The position numbers and the translations under genes are program-made. This document shows positions 26,624 through 35,229 of a stretch of 64,000 nucleotides of DNA, piece by piece. Numbering within the stretch: position 1 is the first letter of the stretch; each line of letters begins with the position of its first letter. The DNA is from Lysinibacillus mangiferihumi (GTDB taxonomy: Bacteria; Bacillota; Bacilli; Bacillales_A; Planococcaceae): NCBI RefSeq assembly GCF_003049665.1, contig NZ_PYWM01000003.1, positions 223,408 to 287,407 of the forward strand, written 5' to 3'. The notes below the pieces were generated by a model. The model had not been told where the DNA came from, ran no database searches, and saw nothing but the letters and a program-made list of their open reading frames with translations.

Positions 26624-26776
26624 ATGGAAAAGAAAACTGTAGTTAAAAATGGAATAGGATTTGGTTCAGTTCTAGCCATTACAATATCTTGGAGTGTCCA
26701 TCATTCTATACTTTGGGCAATTATTCACGGATGCTTTAGTTGGCTATATGTACTTTATTATGTGATGACAAGATAA
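26624..26776 (+). CDS. small membrane protein (50 aa)
   Basis: Starts MEKKTVVKNGIGFGSVLAIT and contains SWSVHHSILWAIIHGCFSW then LYVLYYVM: two hydrophobic stretches with conserved-looking His and Trp. The site GGGGGAAGGA precedes ATG 26624. I recall similar short SW-x(3)-HSILWAIxHG peptides in Bacilli, but their function is unknown. Confidence 0.6.
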   Translation: MEKKTVVKNGIGFGSVLAITISWSVHHSILWAIIHGCFSWLYVLYYVMTR

Positions 26777-26801
26777 AGAGCTTTAAGAAGTTGTACATAA
26801 G

Positions 26802-26840
26802 GCTGCGGATGATTAGTTTTAACATATCCTTCGCAGTTTT
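26802..26840 (+). terminator. probable terminator
   Basis: CTGCGGATGAT pairs imperfectly with ATATCCTTCGCAG, followed by TTTTAG. Confidence 0.45.
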
Positions 26841-26930
26841 AGCATACATAACTAAGTGTTACTTTTACGATTAATGACACTACTCATTGTTTACTGTAAA
26901 TGAAAGTTCTTTGAAAGAAAGGTTGATAGG

Positions 26931-27233
26931 ATGACACATCAAGTTACCGCTAAGAGCAATATTGATTTTGGTGCTACAGGCGTCGATGAAATATTGCAAA
27001 ATGTAGCATATATTTTATCTACATTTGTTATGTCTTACCCGGATAAGAGAGGGCGGGACAGAAAAAATGAGCTTGAAGTCCCTTTTAATTTTGTAAAGAG
27101 ACGTAATACCGCACGTATCATTGATAGTATTCAGCGCTTTGAACCACGAGCAGTCATTATTGATGTGGAGTATGTAGGAGATGTATCGAAAGGAAAGATA
27201 GAACCAGTAGTAAAAGTAATTGTTAATGGATAA
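26931..27233 (+). CDS. orphan phage baseplate protein, GPW/gp25 family
   Basis: A 100-residue protein matching the gp25-like baseplate family: IDFGATGVDEILQNVAYILS near the N-terminus, then RRNTARIIDSIQRFEPRAVI in the second half. These are the two conserved blocks of GPW/gp25 wedge proteins, where RGRD sits in the same place as the usual RxFG turn. ATG 26931 is preceded by GAAAGG. No other tail genes adjoin it, so it is a solitary survivor of a prophage or a domesticated gene. Ribosome site and intact frame suggest it can be made. Confidence 0.7.
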   Translation: MTHQVTAKSNIDFGATGVDEILQNVAYILSTFVMSYPDKRGRDRKNELEVPFNFVKRRNTARIIDSIQRFEPRAVIIDVEYVGDVSKGKIEPVVKVIVNG

Positions 27234-27407
27234 TTAGTTTGTATAAGAATAGCTTGTAACAGTCCACCATCCTTCGTTGTAAAAAACCTGCTTGACTATT
27301 TCGGAGAATTTTGGAAGACGCAGCAAACAGTGTCTGAGCATACTGAAAGTCATCCGTAAATAGCAAGCAGATTCTTTTGCAAAGCTTAGGTGCGTTTCAA
27401 CTAATAA

Positions 27408-27869
27408 TTACACAGTTGCAATTCGTCTAAGTGCGTCAATTTTTTGGCAATCGATAATAATAGGTGCATTTGCTGCTCCAGCTTCAACAAAATAAGCACA
27501 GCAATTACACGTATCTAATTTTAAGAAAATCAGACCAAGGAAGCTACCTCCACTTGATAAATAAACATCTACTGTAGTTCCTAATTCAAATCTTCGTAAT
27601 AAATGGCAAATACAGCCTTCACAGTGGTGATGATCGTTTTTGTGCTCATCTCTGTCATCTTTCCAACAAGATTTTTCTTCACAAGTACAATGATTGTGTT
27701 TCCAGTCTTCATGTTTTCGGCAACAAGATTTTTCTTTATGATCATGTTTTTCAACAACATGGTAGCATTTCTTTTCAACTTCGCAATAATATTTATTTTC
27801 TTTTTTATCAAATTTATCCTTTTTGCAATGATCCCAATCCATATGTTTAAAATATCTATAATCTTCCAT
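27408..27869 (-). CDS. Cys/His-rich spore-coat-like protein
   Basis: A 153-residue protein. The first 90 residues are extremely rich in Lys, His, Cys, Asp and Glu (KKCYHVVEKHDHKEKSCC, HNHCTCEEKSC, DHHHCEGCIC). The C-terminal part turns hydrophobic: RRFELGTTVDVYLSSGGSFLG then CNCCAYFVEAGAANAPIIID. The latter resembles the beta domain at the end of CotY/CotZ-type and related coat proteins. ATG 27869 follows GGGAGA. A role in metal binding or disulfide cross-linking of the spore coat or crust is inferred from composition and family resemblance, not proven. Confidence 0.65.
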   Translation of the reverse strand: MEDYRYFKHMDWDHCKKDKFDKKENKYYCEVEKKCYHVVEKHDHKEKSCCRKHEDWKHNHCTCEEKSCWKDDRDEHKNDHHHCEGCICHLLRRFELGTTVDVYLSSGGSFLGLIFLKLDTCNCCAYFVEAGAANAPIIIDCQKIDALRRIATV

Positions 27870-28190
27870 GTTTTATAATCTCCCTTTTGTTAGTTTGTTT
27901 GTGTAATGCGCGCGCTAGCCTTACATTTATAATCTATGAATTGAAATGATATTGACTTGGTAATATGTCCCTTAATAGAGTTAAAAATTAAAATCATTTT
28001 GAAAAAACAAACCTGTATGTATACCTATTGGAAACAAATGATAGAAAGAAATAAGATTTGAGCAAAGAAAAAGAAGATCAAAGAGCATAACAGTGTTGCC
28101 TTCCTTTCCTTTTGCGACAAAGAAGCTCTTTCCTGCGATGCGTCAGTACCCAAAATACGTATTTTTGTGAAAAAAGGAGAGCAGGAGAAA

Positions 28191-28583
28191 ATGCATAAAA
28201 GTTTTATAAAAGGTTTTTGTATAGTGATGGCATTACTTATATTTGTAACAATTTATTTGAAATACCAGCCGACTACATCTGTACAATTAACTCAACATAA
28301 TTCTTCTCAATATGCATCTGAAGAAGTAGCACAAAAGTTACAACGCACGCAATTAACAAAAAAAATAATTATAGCTCTAAGGGATGAAGGGTATCATCCA
28401 GATAGCACGATTGAATATTTAATTGACTCATCGGACAATCAAATTATCACAATAAGTTTACATAATTTAGAGAAAATCGATAACCGAACGGAGAGCAAAA
28501 TCCAAAAAATAGTAAATAATATTGCGAAAAAGAATAACTTTAATTTGTTTATTGTGGATGTCCAGCTTACTGATCTAAATTGA
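28191..28583 (+). CDS. membrane-anchored hypothetical protein
   Basis: A 130-residue protein with one N-terminal hydrophobic anchor (FIKGFCIVMALLIFVTIYL) and an extracytoplasmic alpha/beta domain (IIIALRDEGYHPDSTIEYLI, then ITISLHNLEKID). ATG 28191 follows AGCAGGAG; an in-frame GTG at 28167 is less likely. The domain looks like the small DUF4030-type secreted proteins of Bacilli, but I am not certain. It is preceded by a 300-base intergenic region. Confidence 0.6.
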   Translation: MHKSFIKGFCIVMALLIFVTIYLKYQPTTSVQLTQHNSSQYASEEVAQKLQRTQLTKKIIIALRDEGYHPDSTIEYLIDSSDNQIITISLHNLEKIDNRTESKIQKIVNNIAKKNNFNLFIVDVQLTDLN

Positions 28584-28736
28584 CGATTTTTGTACATGAA
28601 TCCTAGTCTATTAGAAGAAAATAAATAGTTAGTAATAACTACAAAAAGTTGAAAATTATTGGAAAATTATTATAGTATGTACTCCTCTTTATTGGTATAT
28701 TTAGTATGTTAAAAGAAGAATTGGGAGGATTTAGTG

Positions 28737-29396
28737 ATGAAGAAGTTTTTAATCATGGCTGTACTGTCGTTAGTAACAATTATGGCAGCCGCATGTGGTA
28801 GTGAAGTTAGCAAAGGAGGTAGCACTCCTATCCCAAGTAACGAAGCAAAGAAGGAAGAAGCTACAGCAGATAAGAAATCGGAAGAAAAAGAAGAAGTTAA
28901 AAACGATCAGACTGAGAAAGAAGCAGCTGCTCCAGTAGTCAATTATGCAAGAAACTATTTAGAAGATGTACCATTTTTCACAGAAGATCAACTAACATTA
29001 GAAAAGCAATCATATAATTTTATTTCAACTAATGCAGATTTATTCCCTGCTTTATCAAAAGAAGCAATTCAAAAAACAAAAAAACTTGCGGATGATAAAA
29101 TCACTTCCAAGCATTTAAATAAAAATATTAAACCGTATCTAGAGAAAATGGTTACTTTTGCAGGCGATATCATCCAAATAGAGGAAGATACATTAGAGGA
29201 TGGTACACCAGTGTCACTTATTTTAATTGAAGATATGGACTTTAATGTTATTTATGCCATTGGCTATCATTCAACAGAATTCCTTGAAGGGGATTTTGTA
29301 GAAATTTGGGGTTTACCTTTAGGTCAATATAGTTATGAAAACATAGATGGTGGTACTACATTAGCTCAGGCTATTGCAACGTCTCATATAGAGTAA
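28737..29396 (+). CDS. lipoprotein of unknown function
   Basis: A signal peptide with lipobox (AAAC, Cys at about residue 20) is followed by a Lys/Glu-rich linker (about residues 35-65) and a folded C-terminal domain (residues 70-219). That domain ends in DFVEIWGLPLGQYSYENIDG, a beta-rich OB-like region. ATG 28737 is preferred over GTG 28734 for spacing from GGGAGGA. No enzymatic motif is seen. It is a single gene with a terminator at 29404. Confidence 0.75.
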   Translation: MKKFLIMAVLSLVTIMAAACGSEVSKGGSTPIPSNEAKKEEATADKKSEEKEEVKNDQTEKEAAAPVVNYARNYLEDVPFFTEDQLTLEKQSYNFISTNADLFPALSKEAIQKTKKLADDKITSKHLNKNIKPYLEKMVTFAGDIIQIEEDTLEDGTPVSLILIEDMDFNVIYAIGYHSTEFLEGDFVEIWGLPLGQYSYENIDGGTTLAQAIATSHIE

Positions 29397-29403
29397 AAAA
29401 TAT

Positions 29404-29434
29404 AAGGGCACTCTCGAAGAAGATGTGTCCTTTT
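29404..29434 (+). terminator. intrinsic terminator
   Basis: AAGGGCAC pairs with GTGTCCTTTT. Confidence 0.6.
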
Positions 29435-29492
29435 AGCATGCATAAAAACTAATCTAATCTATGATATAATCGCAAAGAAAGAGGTGATTTTA

Positions 29493-30113
29493 CTGAATAT
29501 TTTAGTTTTAGGTGCAACTGGCCGTGTAGGAAGTCATATCGTTTCCCTTGCACTAAACGATGGACATCAAGTGATCGCATTAGTACGTACACCAAGTAAA
29601 ATGATAATAGCTAATGAAAATTTACAAGTTAAAAGAGGCAATGTCTTAAATAAAAACGACCTCATATCAGTTATGGCTGATGTAGATGTCGTTATTAGCG
29701 CATTAAATACGGATGGGTCAAACACGTTAACAGCAAGTTTACCACTCATTCTTGAGGCAATGGCAAGTAGAAATGTGAAGCGAATTATAACAGTCGGGAC
29801 AGCTGGAATTTTACAAAGTCGTCTAACGCCTAATTTACTTCGATATCAATCCAGTGAATCAAAACGAAAGTCAACGTTTGCAGCACAAGAACATCACAAT
29901 GCCTTTAAATTATTAGCGCAATCAGCTATGGATTGGACAATCGTTTGTCCTACATATTTACCAGATGGACGTTATACAGGTAAATATCGCGTAGAGCGAG
30001 ATTTCCTTCCAGAAGGTGGAAATGAAATATCTGTGGCAGACACTGCACAATTTACTTACCAACAAATTCAATGTTCTGAATACGTGAAGTCTCGAGTAGG
30101 TATCGCCTATTAA
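29493..30113 (+). CDS. NAD(P)H-binding SDR-like protein (NmrA/YwnB type)
   Basis: A Rossmann-fold protein of 206 residues. The nucleotide-binding motif GATGRVGSHI lies at the N-terminus, then ALVRTPSK, VDVVISAL and ITVGTAGI at the expected strand ends. An YxxxK catalytic pair is not obvious, which fits the atypical SDR-a5/NmrA-like group. The start is unusual: AGAGGTGA lies six bases before CTG 29493, which gives MNILVLGATG; GTG 29484 overlaps the ribosome site and is less likely. Substrate unknown. Single gene. Confidence 0.8.
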   Translation: MNILVLGATGRVGSHIVSLALNDGHQVIALVRTPSKMIIANENLQVKRGNVLNKNDLISVMADVDVVISALNTDGSNTLTASLPLILEAMASRNVKRIITVGTAGILQSRLTPNLLRYQSSESKRKSTFAAQEHHNAFKLLAQSAMDWTIVCPTYLPDGRYTGKYRVERDFLPEGGNEISVADTAQFTYQQIQCSEYVKSRVGIAY

Positions 30114-30124
30114 TAGATTATTTG

Positions 30125-30172
30125 CACACACTTATTTTAACCATGGTATTAGTTAAAATGAGTGTGTTTTTC
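30125..30172 (+). terminator. intrinsic terminator
   Basis: ACACTTATTTTAAC pairs with GTTAAAATGAGTGT, followed by TTTTT. Confidence 0.7.
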
Positions 30173-30199
30173 CGTAATCCTACAGTTTTGCGTCATTTT

Positions 30200-30236
30200 A
30201 ATAAAAAAAGCTGTAGCAACAGTTTGCTACAGCAAA
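30200..30236 (-). terminator. hairpin, terminator if read leftward
   Basis: GCTGTAGCAA and TTGCTACAGC form a stem whose U-run is on the minus strand (poly-A to its left on the plus strand). No minus-strand gene is evident nearby. Confidence 0.4.
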
Positions 30237-30383
30237 AGAATAATTAGGGAGATTCATGGCTTTCATTTTATTATGGCACATATGTTGTTTTTTATACTTC
30301 ATATGGCAGTTAATAATTCAAATTTAAAAGCATTTTTTAATCATTTCCACAAATAATAAAGTACTAAATAATTTTTTGGGGAA

Positions 30384-31142
30384 GTGAAGTTGTTGAAGAA
30401 ATTAATGCTGTATATTGTGCCTTTTTGTATTTTAGCTGCCTCCATTTTTTTTGTAAGTGAACGTTTCTCTGCTGATAAAGGAAGGAAATATTATGAAGAG
30501 GCAGGGCAAATATTGTGGGAAATAAAAACGAATGAAAAAATAATTGCATTGACCTTTGACGATGGCCCTCATAAAAAATATACACCAGAAATATTAGATG
30601 TTCTGGACAAGTACAATGCAAAATCTACATTTTTTATAGTCGGTGAAAATGCGGAAAAAAACCAAGCAGTTATTCAAAGAATGTATGAAGAAGGCCATGA
30701 ATTAGCCATTCACACATATACACATCCTTTAAGAACGACTATCCCTAATCTACTGAAGGAAATTAAACAAACACATGAAACGATTTACGGTATTAGTGGA
30801 TATTCTCCAACCTTATTCCGTCCAGTGGAAGGGCAATATACAGAAGGTATGATTGATGCAGTTGCAAAAGAAGGATACAAAGTAGTGATGTGGTCTTGGC
30901 ACCAAGATACAATGGACTGGAAAAGTCCTGGTATTAATAAAATTGTCAACACTGTGTTAAAAGGGGCCAAAGAAGGAAATATTGTTCTTTTTCATGATGG
31001 TGGCGGAGATCGAGGTCAAACGGTTAAAGCACTCGAAAAAATTTTACCTGAACTGGAAAAGCAGGGATATAAATTTGTCACGGTTTCAGAATTACTTGAA
31101 GTGCAAAAAACAACGAATAAAATGGAAAACAATAAGAAATAG
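30384..31142 (+). CDS. polysaccharide deacetylase (NodB domain), membrane-anchored
   Basis: Removes N-acetyl groups from cell-wall or spore polysaccharide. One hydrophobic anchor (residues 7-25) is followed by the NodB domain. Motif 1 is LTFDDGPH with the Asp59-Asp60 pair, and the metal histidines His110 and His114 are in HTYTHP. FRPVEGQYTE stands where family members have RPPxGxxN, MWSWHQDTMDW carries motif 4, and VLFHDGGGDR gives the catalytic histidine. The altered motif 3 may change substrate preference. Start GTG 30384 or TTG 30393. It most resembles PgdA/PdaA-type enzymes. Single gene. Confidence 0.9.
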   Translation: MKLLKKLMLYIVPFCILAASIFFVSERFSADKGRKYYEEAGQILWEIKTNEKIIALTFDDGPHKKYTPEILDVLDKYNAKSTFFIVGENAEKNQAVIQRMYEEGHELAIHTYTHPLRTTIPNLLKEIKQTHETIYGISGYSPTLFRPVEGQYTEGMIDAVAKEGYKVVMWSWHQDTMDWKSPGINKIVNTVLKGAKEGNIVLFHDGGGDRGQTVKALEKILPELEKQGYKFVTVSELLEVQKTTNKMENNKK

Positions 31143-31165
31143 CCAGTAATGCTAATATTAAAATA

Positions 31166-31210
31166 ACTTCGATAAGTGCAAATTAAATGGGCACTCATCG
31201 AAGTTTTTTA
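31166..31210 (+). terminator. intrinsic terminator
   Basis: CTTCGATAAGTGC pairs with GCACTCATCGAAG, followed by TTTTTT. Confidence 0.75.
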
Positions 31211-31287
31211 GCGATTATTACGCCAGTTATTATTTGAACCTAACCATCATCAATCATTCACATTAAGCGAATATGTACGAAATCTAA

Positions 31288-31320
31288 TAAAAAAGAAGAG
31301 CACAATATTGTGCCCTTCAA
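31288..31320 (-). terminator. intrinsic terminator for the 58-aa gene
   Basis: On the minus strand GAAGGGCACAAT pairs with ATTGTGCTCTTC, followed by TTTTTT. Confidence 0.7.
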
Positions 31321-31323
31321 TTT

Positions 31324-31500
31324 CTAACGACGATGTTCTACAAGGTCTATTGCACCTAACACAATATGTGCTAAACCAAATCCAAAGACTGTATGGGCAA
31401 TCATTTTGTTAGAACCGCTTTTTTGCTTTAATGCATATCCAGCAGCCGTAACAGCAGAACCTAAAATAGTTGGGATTAAACCTTCTCGAATTGAATTCAT
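31324..31500 (-). CDS. conserved small protein (58 aa)
   Basis: Starts MNSIREGLIPTILGSAVTAA and continues GYALKQKSGSNKMIAHTVFG then LAHIVLGAIDLVEHRR. Two weakly hydrophobic, glycine/alanine-rich helices suggest membrane association. ATG 31500 is preceded by GGAGGG at six bases. It has its own terminator. I recall similar asparagine-start small proteins in Bacilli but no known function. Confidence 0.65.
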   Translation of the reverse strand: MNSIREGLIPTILGSAVTAAGYALKQKSGSNKMIAHTVFGFGLAHIVLGAIDLVEHRR

Positions 31501-31673
31501 CAAAATCCCTCCATCGAAGTTAATTTGGTGTCATTACACCATTTATACTATTTACGAATAAGCGCGAACCTATACTTGTCCAATTTTACTTTAATGAAGT
31601 AAATTTTTATTCATGCTGTATAGAGAGACGAAACGCAGCAGGAAACCCAAGTGTTTTCTCTTTTTTTAGGCAT

Positions 31674-31706
31674 GAAAAAATGGGTCACTTGGGGGAAGTG
31701 ACCCAA
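31674..31706 (-). terminator. intrinsic terminator for the YjcZ-type gene
   Basis: On the minus strand TGGGTCACTT pairs with AAGTGACCCA, followed by TTTTTTC. Confidence 0.7.
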
Positions 31707-31765
31707 AGGGGTTAATAGAAGTGTAAAGCTGGCATCATGCATGCCATTGCTTTGTAAAACATTTT

Positions 31766-31924
31766 TTATAAGAAAGCAGTACCGACAATAATCAAGAGAA
31801 TAAAGAGTACAACAATAAGCGTAAACGTAGATCCATTGCCGCCGCCATAGTAATAGTCACCGCCATAGTTATATCCACCACAATAATTATTGTTCCAATT
31901 TCCTACATTTCCGTAGTATCCCAT
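31766..31924 (-). CDS. YjcZ-family sporulation peptide
   Basis: A 52-residue peptide: a Gly/Tyr/Asn-rich head (MGYYGNVGNWNNNYCGGYN) followed by the hallmark hydrophobic tail TFTLIVVLFILLIIVGTAFL. That tail is nearly identical to YjcZ of Bacillus subtilis, a small sporulation-associated membrane peptide. ATG 31924 follows a strong GGAGG site. These peptides are usually produced in sporulating cells. The exact role is unknown. Confidence 0.88.
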   Translation of the reverse strand: MGYYGNVGNWNNNYCGGYNYGGDYYYGGGNGSTFTLIVVLFILLIIVGTAFL

Positions 31925-31929
31925 GAAAC

Positions 31930-32669
31930 ATACCTCCTTCCTTCCTTCAATTTATAATATGTTCCCTGTTGAAATGCGGAGGGGTATTTATCCCAATTCA
32001 AGCCCTTCTATTTTAGAAATGTTTTTATTGTTAAAAAATGTTTAAAGTTTTCCATTACAAAAAGCTGCAGCGTATAAAAACGCTACAGCTTTGAATTGGT
32101 TACCTGTTTGGTTTGTCAGTAAGAGCATTATAGCATACTTTTTAAATTGCAGTATAGCATTTCTAATTCACTACATTAATTTGGCTAATATTTATGAAGG
32201 AGTTACTACCCCTACAATTTTATCACGGTCTTTAAATGTTCTTTCCGTTCAAAATACATAGTGGCTTAAATACTTGTAATTCATTTTAAACAAACCCAAT
32301 ATTTGCGAAAAAGCCTTGACAACCTCCATTTCTTTTTTCAACGATACTAAGATTTTTCTAATCCATTCCTTTTAGGTTTTCCCTAATGTCTTAGCCCACT
32401 TTAGATAACTGTAGAAAGCATATGGATGTGCCAAAAAGTAGAACGATTGTGATAGGTACTGGTTAGAAGCTTGAGGGAGGTTAATTTACGAAAAGTTAGT
32501 TCTTTCTGTATTTTTGTTAACCTTCATAGGTCTAGGAATTGAATATGCTAGAAATGAAGGCAGGGATTGAAGAAATCCAAAAAGTACTTTATGAAAAATA
32601 AAGTAGTTTTTTTATGCCTTCAGCTATCACCTGTGTGGGGGGCTAATATAGAGGAAAGTAGGTGATGAT
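31930..32669. other. intergenic region with fragments
   Basis: It contains a GCTGCAGCG/CGCTACAGC hairpin at 32059-32091 and a short frame (32546-32602, MLEMKAGIEEIQKVLYEK) directly upstream of the holin gene. The latter may be the tail of a lost phage gene. Nothing else is supported. Confidence 0.4.
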
Positions 32670-33086
32670 ATGGAAACAAATACATTTTGGTCTTCACTTA
32701 TAGGAGGTATGACCGCATTAATCGTATATCTAATTGGCGGTGTAGATGAGTTGGTGACATCTTTAACAATTTTAATGGCAATCGACTTAACATTAGGTGT
32801 AATGGTTGGTTGGATCATCAAAGATATAGATTCTCGTAAAACGTTTAAAGGTCTACTGAAAAAGACAGCCATGATTTTAATGGTTATCGCAGCAGTTCAG
32901 TTGGACAATGCGACAGAAAGCGGCAACTTTATGCGTAACGCCATGATTTTGTTTTTAATTGGGATGGAAGGTATAAGTATAATCGAAAACTTAGGTAAGT
33001 TGGGCATTCGTGTTCCAAAGTTTTTAGCAAATGCTTTTGCACAGTTGAAAAAGGATAATGACGATAAAAAGGATGATGAGCAGTAG
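32670..33086 (+). CDS. phage holin family protein (Bacteriophage_holin_4 / TcdE-like)
   Basis: A 138-residue membrane protein. It has the pattern of toxin-secretion/lysis holins: two N-terminal hydrophobic segments (LIGGMTALIVYLIGG; LTILMAIDLTLGVMVGWI), the DSRKTFKGLLKKTAMILMVI block in which family members carry a lysine-rich turn, a third segment (MILFLIGMEGISIIENLGKLG) and a highly charged tail. The GLLKK and EGISIIEN blocks are characteristic. ATG 32670 follows AGTAGGTGAT. No endolysin is adjacent, so it is an orphan of a prophage lysis module. Confidence 0.82.
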   Translation: METNTFWSSLIGGMTALIVYLIGGVDELVTSLTILMAIDLTLGVMVGWIIKDIDSRKTFKGLLKKTAMILMVIAAVQLDNATESGNFMRNAMILFLIGMEGISIIENLGKLGIRVPKFLANAFAQLKKDNDDKKDDEQ

Positions 33087-33576
33087 ATTGTAGTTAAAAG
33101 TCTCGTGACTTAGTGGATACTTTTTAATGACGTATAAGGACATTACATTAAACAATTCCCACACAGAAATGGCAAGAAAATAGACACAAGGCCATTTGAC
33201 TATAAATACTAATACAAGCTGCTATTTGATAAGACTGCTGAAGACCCTATATCTTTGGATTTTAGCATACGGTGCGGGGATTGCTAATCGAAAGAAATAA
33301 TCACAAAGAGATAGTAGGTCATAAAATTGAAACGTTTAATTTTTCTTTTAAAACAGCACAAAATGGAAGCTGTTTTTCATAAAAAATAATAAAAGAGTCA
33401 CATCTAACTAGGTGGGGCTTTTTATTTTGCATTTAATAATGAGGGGAAGAACGTGTTGAAGGATAACACATCTCGAAAGAATGGCGTTGAAGGAATATTG
33501 AAGCCTAAATGGATGTGATAAAGAGGACTTTGCCTTCTACAAGCTTTACCAAGTTTATTTGGAAAGAGGTGGTAGT
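33087..33576. other. intergenic region with two hairpins
   Basis: Two terminator-like hairpins are present: 33351-33378 (AACAGC/GCTGTT, T-run) and 33393-33426 (AGTCACATCT/AGGTGGGGCT, T-run). A 21-codon frame (33453-33518, GTG start) ends just before the open frame at 33577. It may be the broken front of that gene. Confidence 0.4.
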
Positions 33577-33885
33577 ATGCAATTAACCGATGGCTCCTGG
33601 ATTTTTGAAACCGAAGAGATAGAAGCGGCTGTCATGAACTTAGAACGAGAGGGATACGAGCGAGAAATGTTGAACGCCTTCGCTCGATATGCTTATTTAC
33701 GTTATAAACAAATTAGGGATACTGTAAATCCACGGAAGTGCAAATACATGTTTATTGATAAAGTAAGAGAACAATTAAAGTCCCCAGCAAAATTACGAAG
33801 AGTTAGTAGTTTATTGAATATGACCGAAGATGAAGTACAATACATTGTAGCATTTGTAAAAAAGCATTTGAAATATGTAAAATAA
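33577..33885 (+). CDS. hypothetical helical protein (102 aa)
   Basis: A soluble, strongly charged helical protein: MQLTDGSWIFETEEIEAAVM then LEREGYEREMLNAFARYAYL. The C-terminal half could form a small helix-turn-helix (LRRVSSLLNMTEDEVQYIVA). ATG 33577 follows GAGGTGG. The same frame stays open upstream without a start, reading DKEDFAFYKLYQVYLERGG, so a longer ancestral protein is possible. The phage-like neighbourhood (holin upstream) makes a phage origin plausible but unproven. Confidence 0.55.
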   Translation: MQLTDGSWIFETEEIEAAVMNLEREGYEREMLNAFARYAYLRYKQIRDTVNPRKCKYMFIDKVREQLKSPAKLRRVSSLLNMTEDEVQYIVAFVKKHLKYVK

Positions 33886-33940
33886 ACAACCCTGTTTAAG
33901 TGAACTGAAAAATAAAATAGATTTATTTAGATTTTGTAAA

Positions 33941-34477
33941 TTATATAAACTTTTTGCCGATCCAATGAGCTGTTAACACAATAGGAAAAAAGAGCACACC
34001 AAAAGGTAAGGATATCAAAATCATTTTCCACGTAACAATTTGCTCCATCAATAATGATCTATATAAAAGAATGCTGTATGGAATAATAATAATAACCGAT
34101 GTAATAGTTCCAGGAGCAATAGAGCGGAATATAATAGTCTGCCCAATATGCGTAAACGCATGAATAAAAAATACTAATGAAACAGCTATAAAAAAGTAAA
34201 AACTCCAACTAGTACCATTATAGAGATAGTGAATAGCTGAAACAGTAGCTGCACTGACAAATAAAAAAATAACGATAACTGCTGCTGCAAATTGAGCTGT
34301 CGTCATAGAAAACTGCTTCACAATTCGGTCAGCTATTTTGGGAGGCAACCGTTTATAAATCTTATTTCGATTCGTATGTAACCATTTTTCTACTAATATA
34401 ATCTCTTCAAAATCGTGGATAATGAAAAGAATAGGAAATAACCAGATTAATGTTTGAACATTTAACCAGAATGCCAT
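33941..34477 (-). CDS. HXXEE domain-containing membrane protein
   Basis: A 178-residue protein with five predicted membrane segments. The family motif H-x-x-E-E is seen as HDFEE (residues 21-25) in IHDFEEIILVEKWL at the end of TM1, with further His residues in FIHAFTHIGQ. These residues could form a metal or catalytic site within the membrane. ATG 34477 follows GTGAGGT. The function of the family is unknown. Confidence 0.8.
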   Translation of the reverse strand: MAFWLNVQTLIWLFPILFIIHDFEEIILVEKWLHTNRNKIYKRLPPKIADRIVKQFSMTTAQFAAAVIVIFLFVSAATVSAIHYLYNGTSWSFYFFIAVSLVFFIHAFTHIGQTIIFRSIAPGTITSVIIIIPYSILLYRSLLMEQIVTWKMILISLPFGVLFFPIVLTAHWIGKKFI

Positions 34478-35033
34478 ATTGACCTCACTTGCTTTCGTTT
34501 ATATTTGGTCACGTATAAAGATTGTAGATTGGAATGGAAAAATGATTAAAGGGTCACTGGACCAGAGTGACCCTAACCAACAAATCAGGAGGTGCAAAGC
34601 TAAATTTGCTTTACACTACTATTACTATGATGAAATAGTTATGATAACTAGCTATTAGCCTGCAAACTAGATAAAAAATAAATACTTTATTATTTATAAA
34701 GTTACGTGTATTTCCATGGTTATAAATATTATACCGATTTTGGATTATTTAGTTAATTATTTTTTGGAATAATCGTGAGTGATGGTTAACTTTTAGTAAA
34801 ATACTGCTCTTTCGACAAATACTAAATGTTGATTAAGAAAAATATTTCTAATTTATACAAGAAATTCGAAGTGCATTGTAATGCATAGGGAAATAGTATA
34901 GTGAGTATGCGCAAGGATAAGTCTATATACATGTGACATTGTCGATCTTTTTAATCAAATTTGTTGTTTTCAATTGTCAGAAATTATCAATATATCATAT
35001 AATAATAAAAAATATAATATAAGAGGTGAACTT
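34478..35033. other. intergenic region with a hairpin
   Basis: GGGTCACTGGACCAGAGTGACCC (read as arms GGGTCACT and AGTGACCC) at 34551-34573 forms a hairpin. The remainder is AT-rich with no gene that I can support. Confidence 0.4.
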
Positions 35034-35195
35034 ATGGGGAAACCAGTAGATTACAATCTATTTCCAGCCTATCAAAACACACTTGAAGACAGACTAACCG
35101 AACGAAAAGAAGAATATATAGAAGAGTTAGAAAAAGCAAAAATTGGCGGATATCTATTAGATTTTGAAAAATTATTAGAAGAAGTACCGCAATAA
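35034..35195 (+). CDS. small charged protein (53 aa), duplicated in remnant form downstream
   Basis: Starts MGKPVDYNLFPAYQNTLEDR and is then a Lys/Glu-rich amphipathic helix (ERKEEYIEELEKAK), ending DFEKLLEEVPQ. ATG 35034 has an excellent AAGAGGTGA site. A terminator follows at 35199. A degraded second copy of its last 22 codons plus terminator lies at 36907-37010. No function is recognised. Position just upstream of the secreted-protein locus suggests a part in it. Confidence 0.6.
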   Translation: MGKPVDYNLFPAYQNTLEDRLTERKEEYIEELEKAKIGGYLLDFEKLLEEVPQ

Positions 35196-35198
35196 GTA

Positions 35199-35229
35199 AA
35201 AGCACCTCACAATGGGGGTGCTTTTTAGT
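35199..35229 (+). terminator. intrinsic terminator
   Basis: AAAGCACC pairs with GGGGTGCTTTTT. The remnant copy downstream has a counterpart at 36983-37010. Confidence 0.7.

Noticed and set aside
27603..27878. Hydrophobic 91-codon plus-strand frame
   Set aside because: Antisense of the Lys/His-rich coat-like gene; Phe/Ile/Met richness is simply the complement of Lys/His codons.
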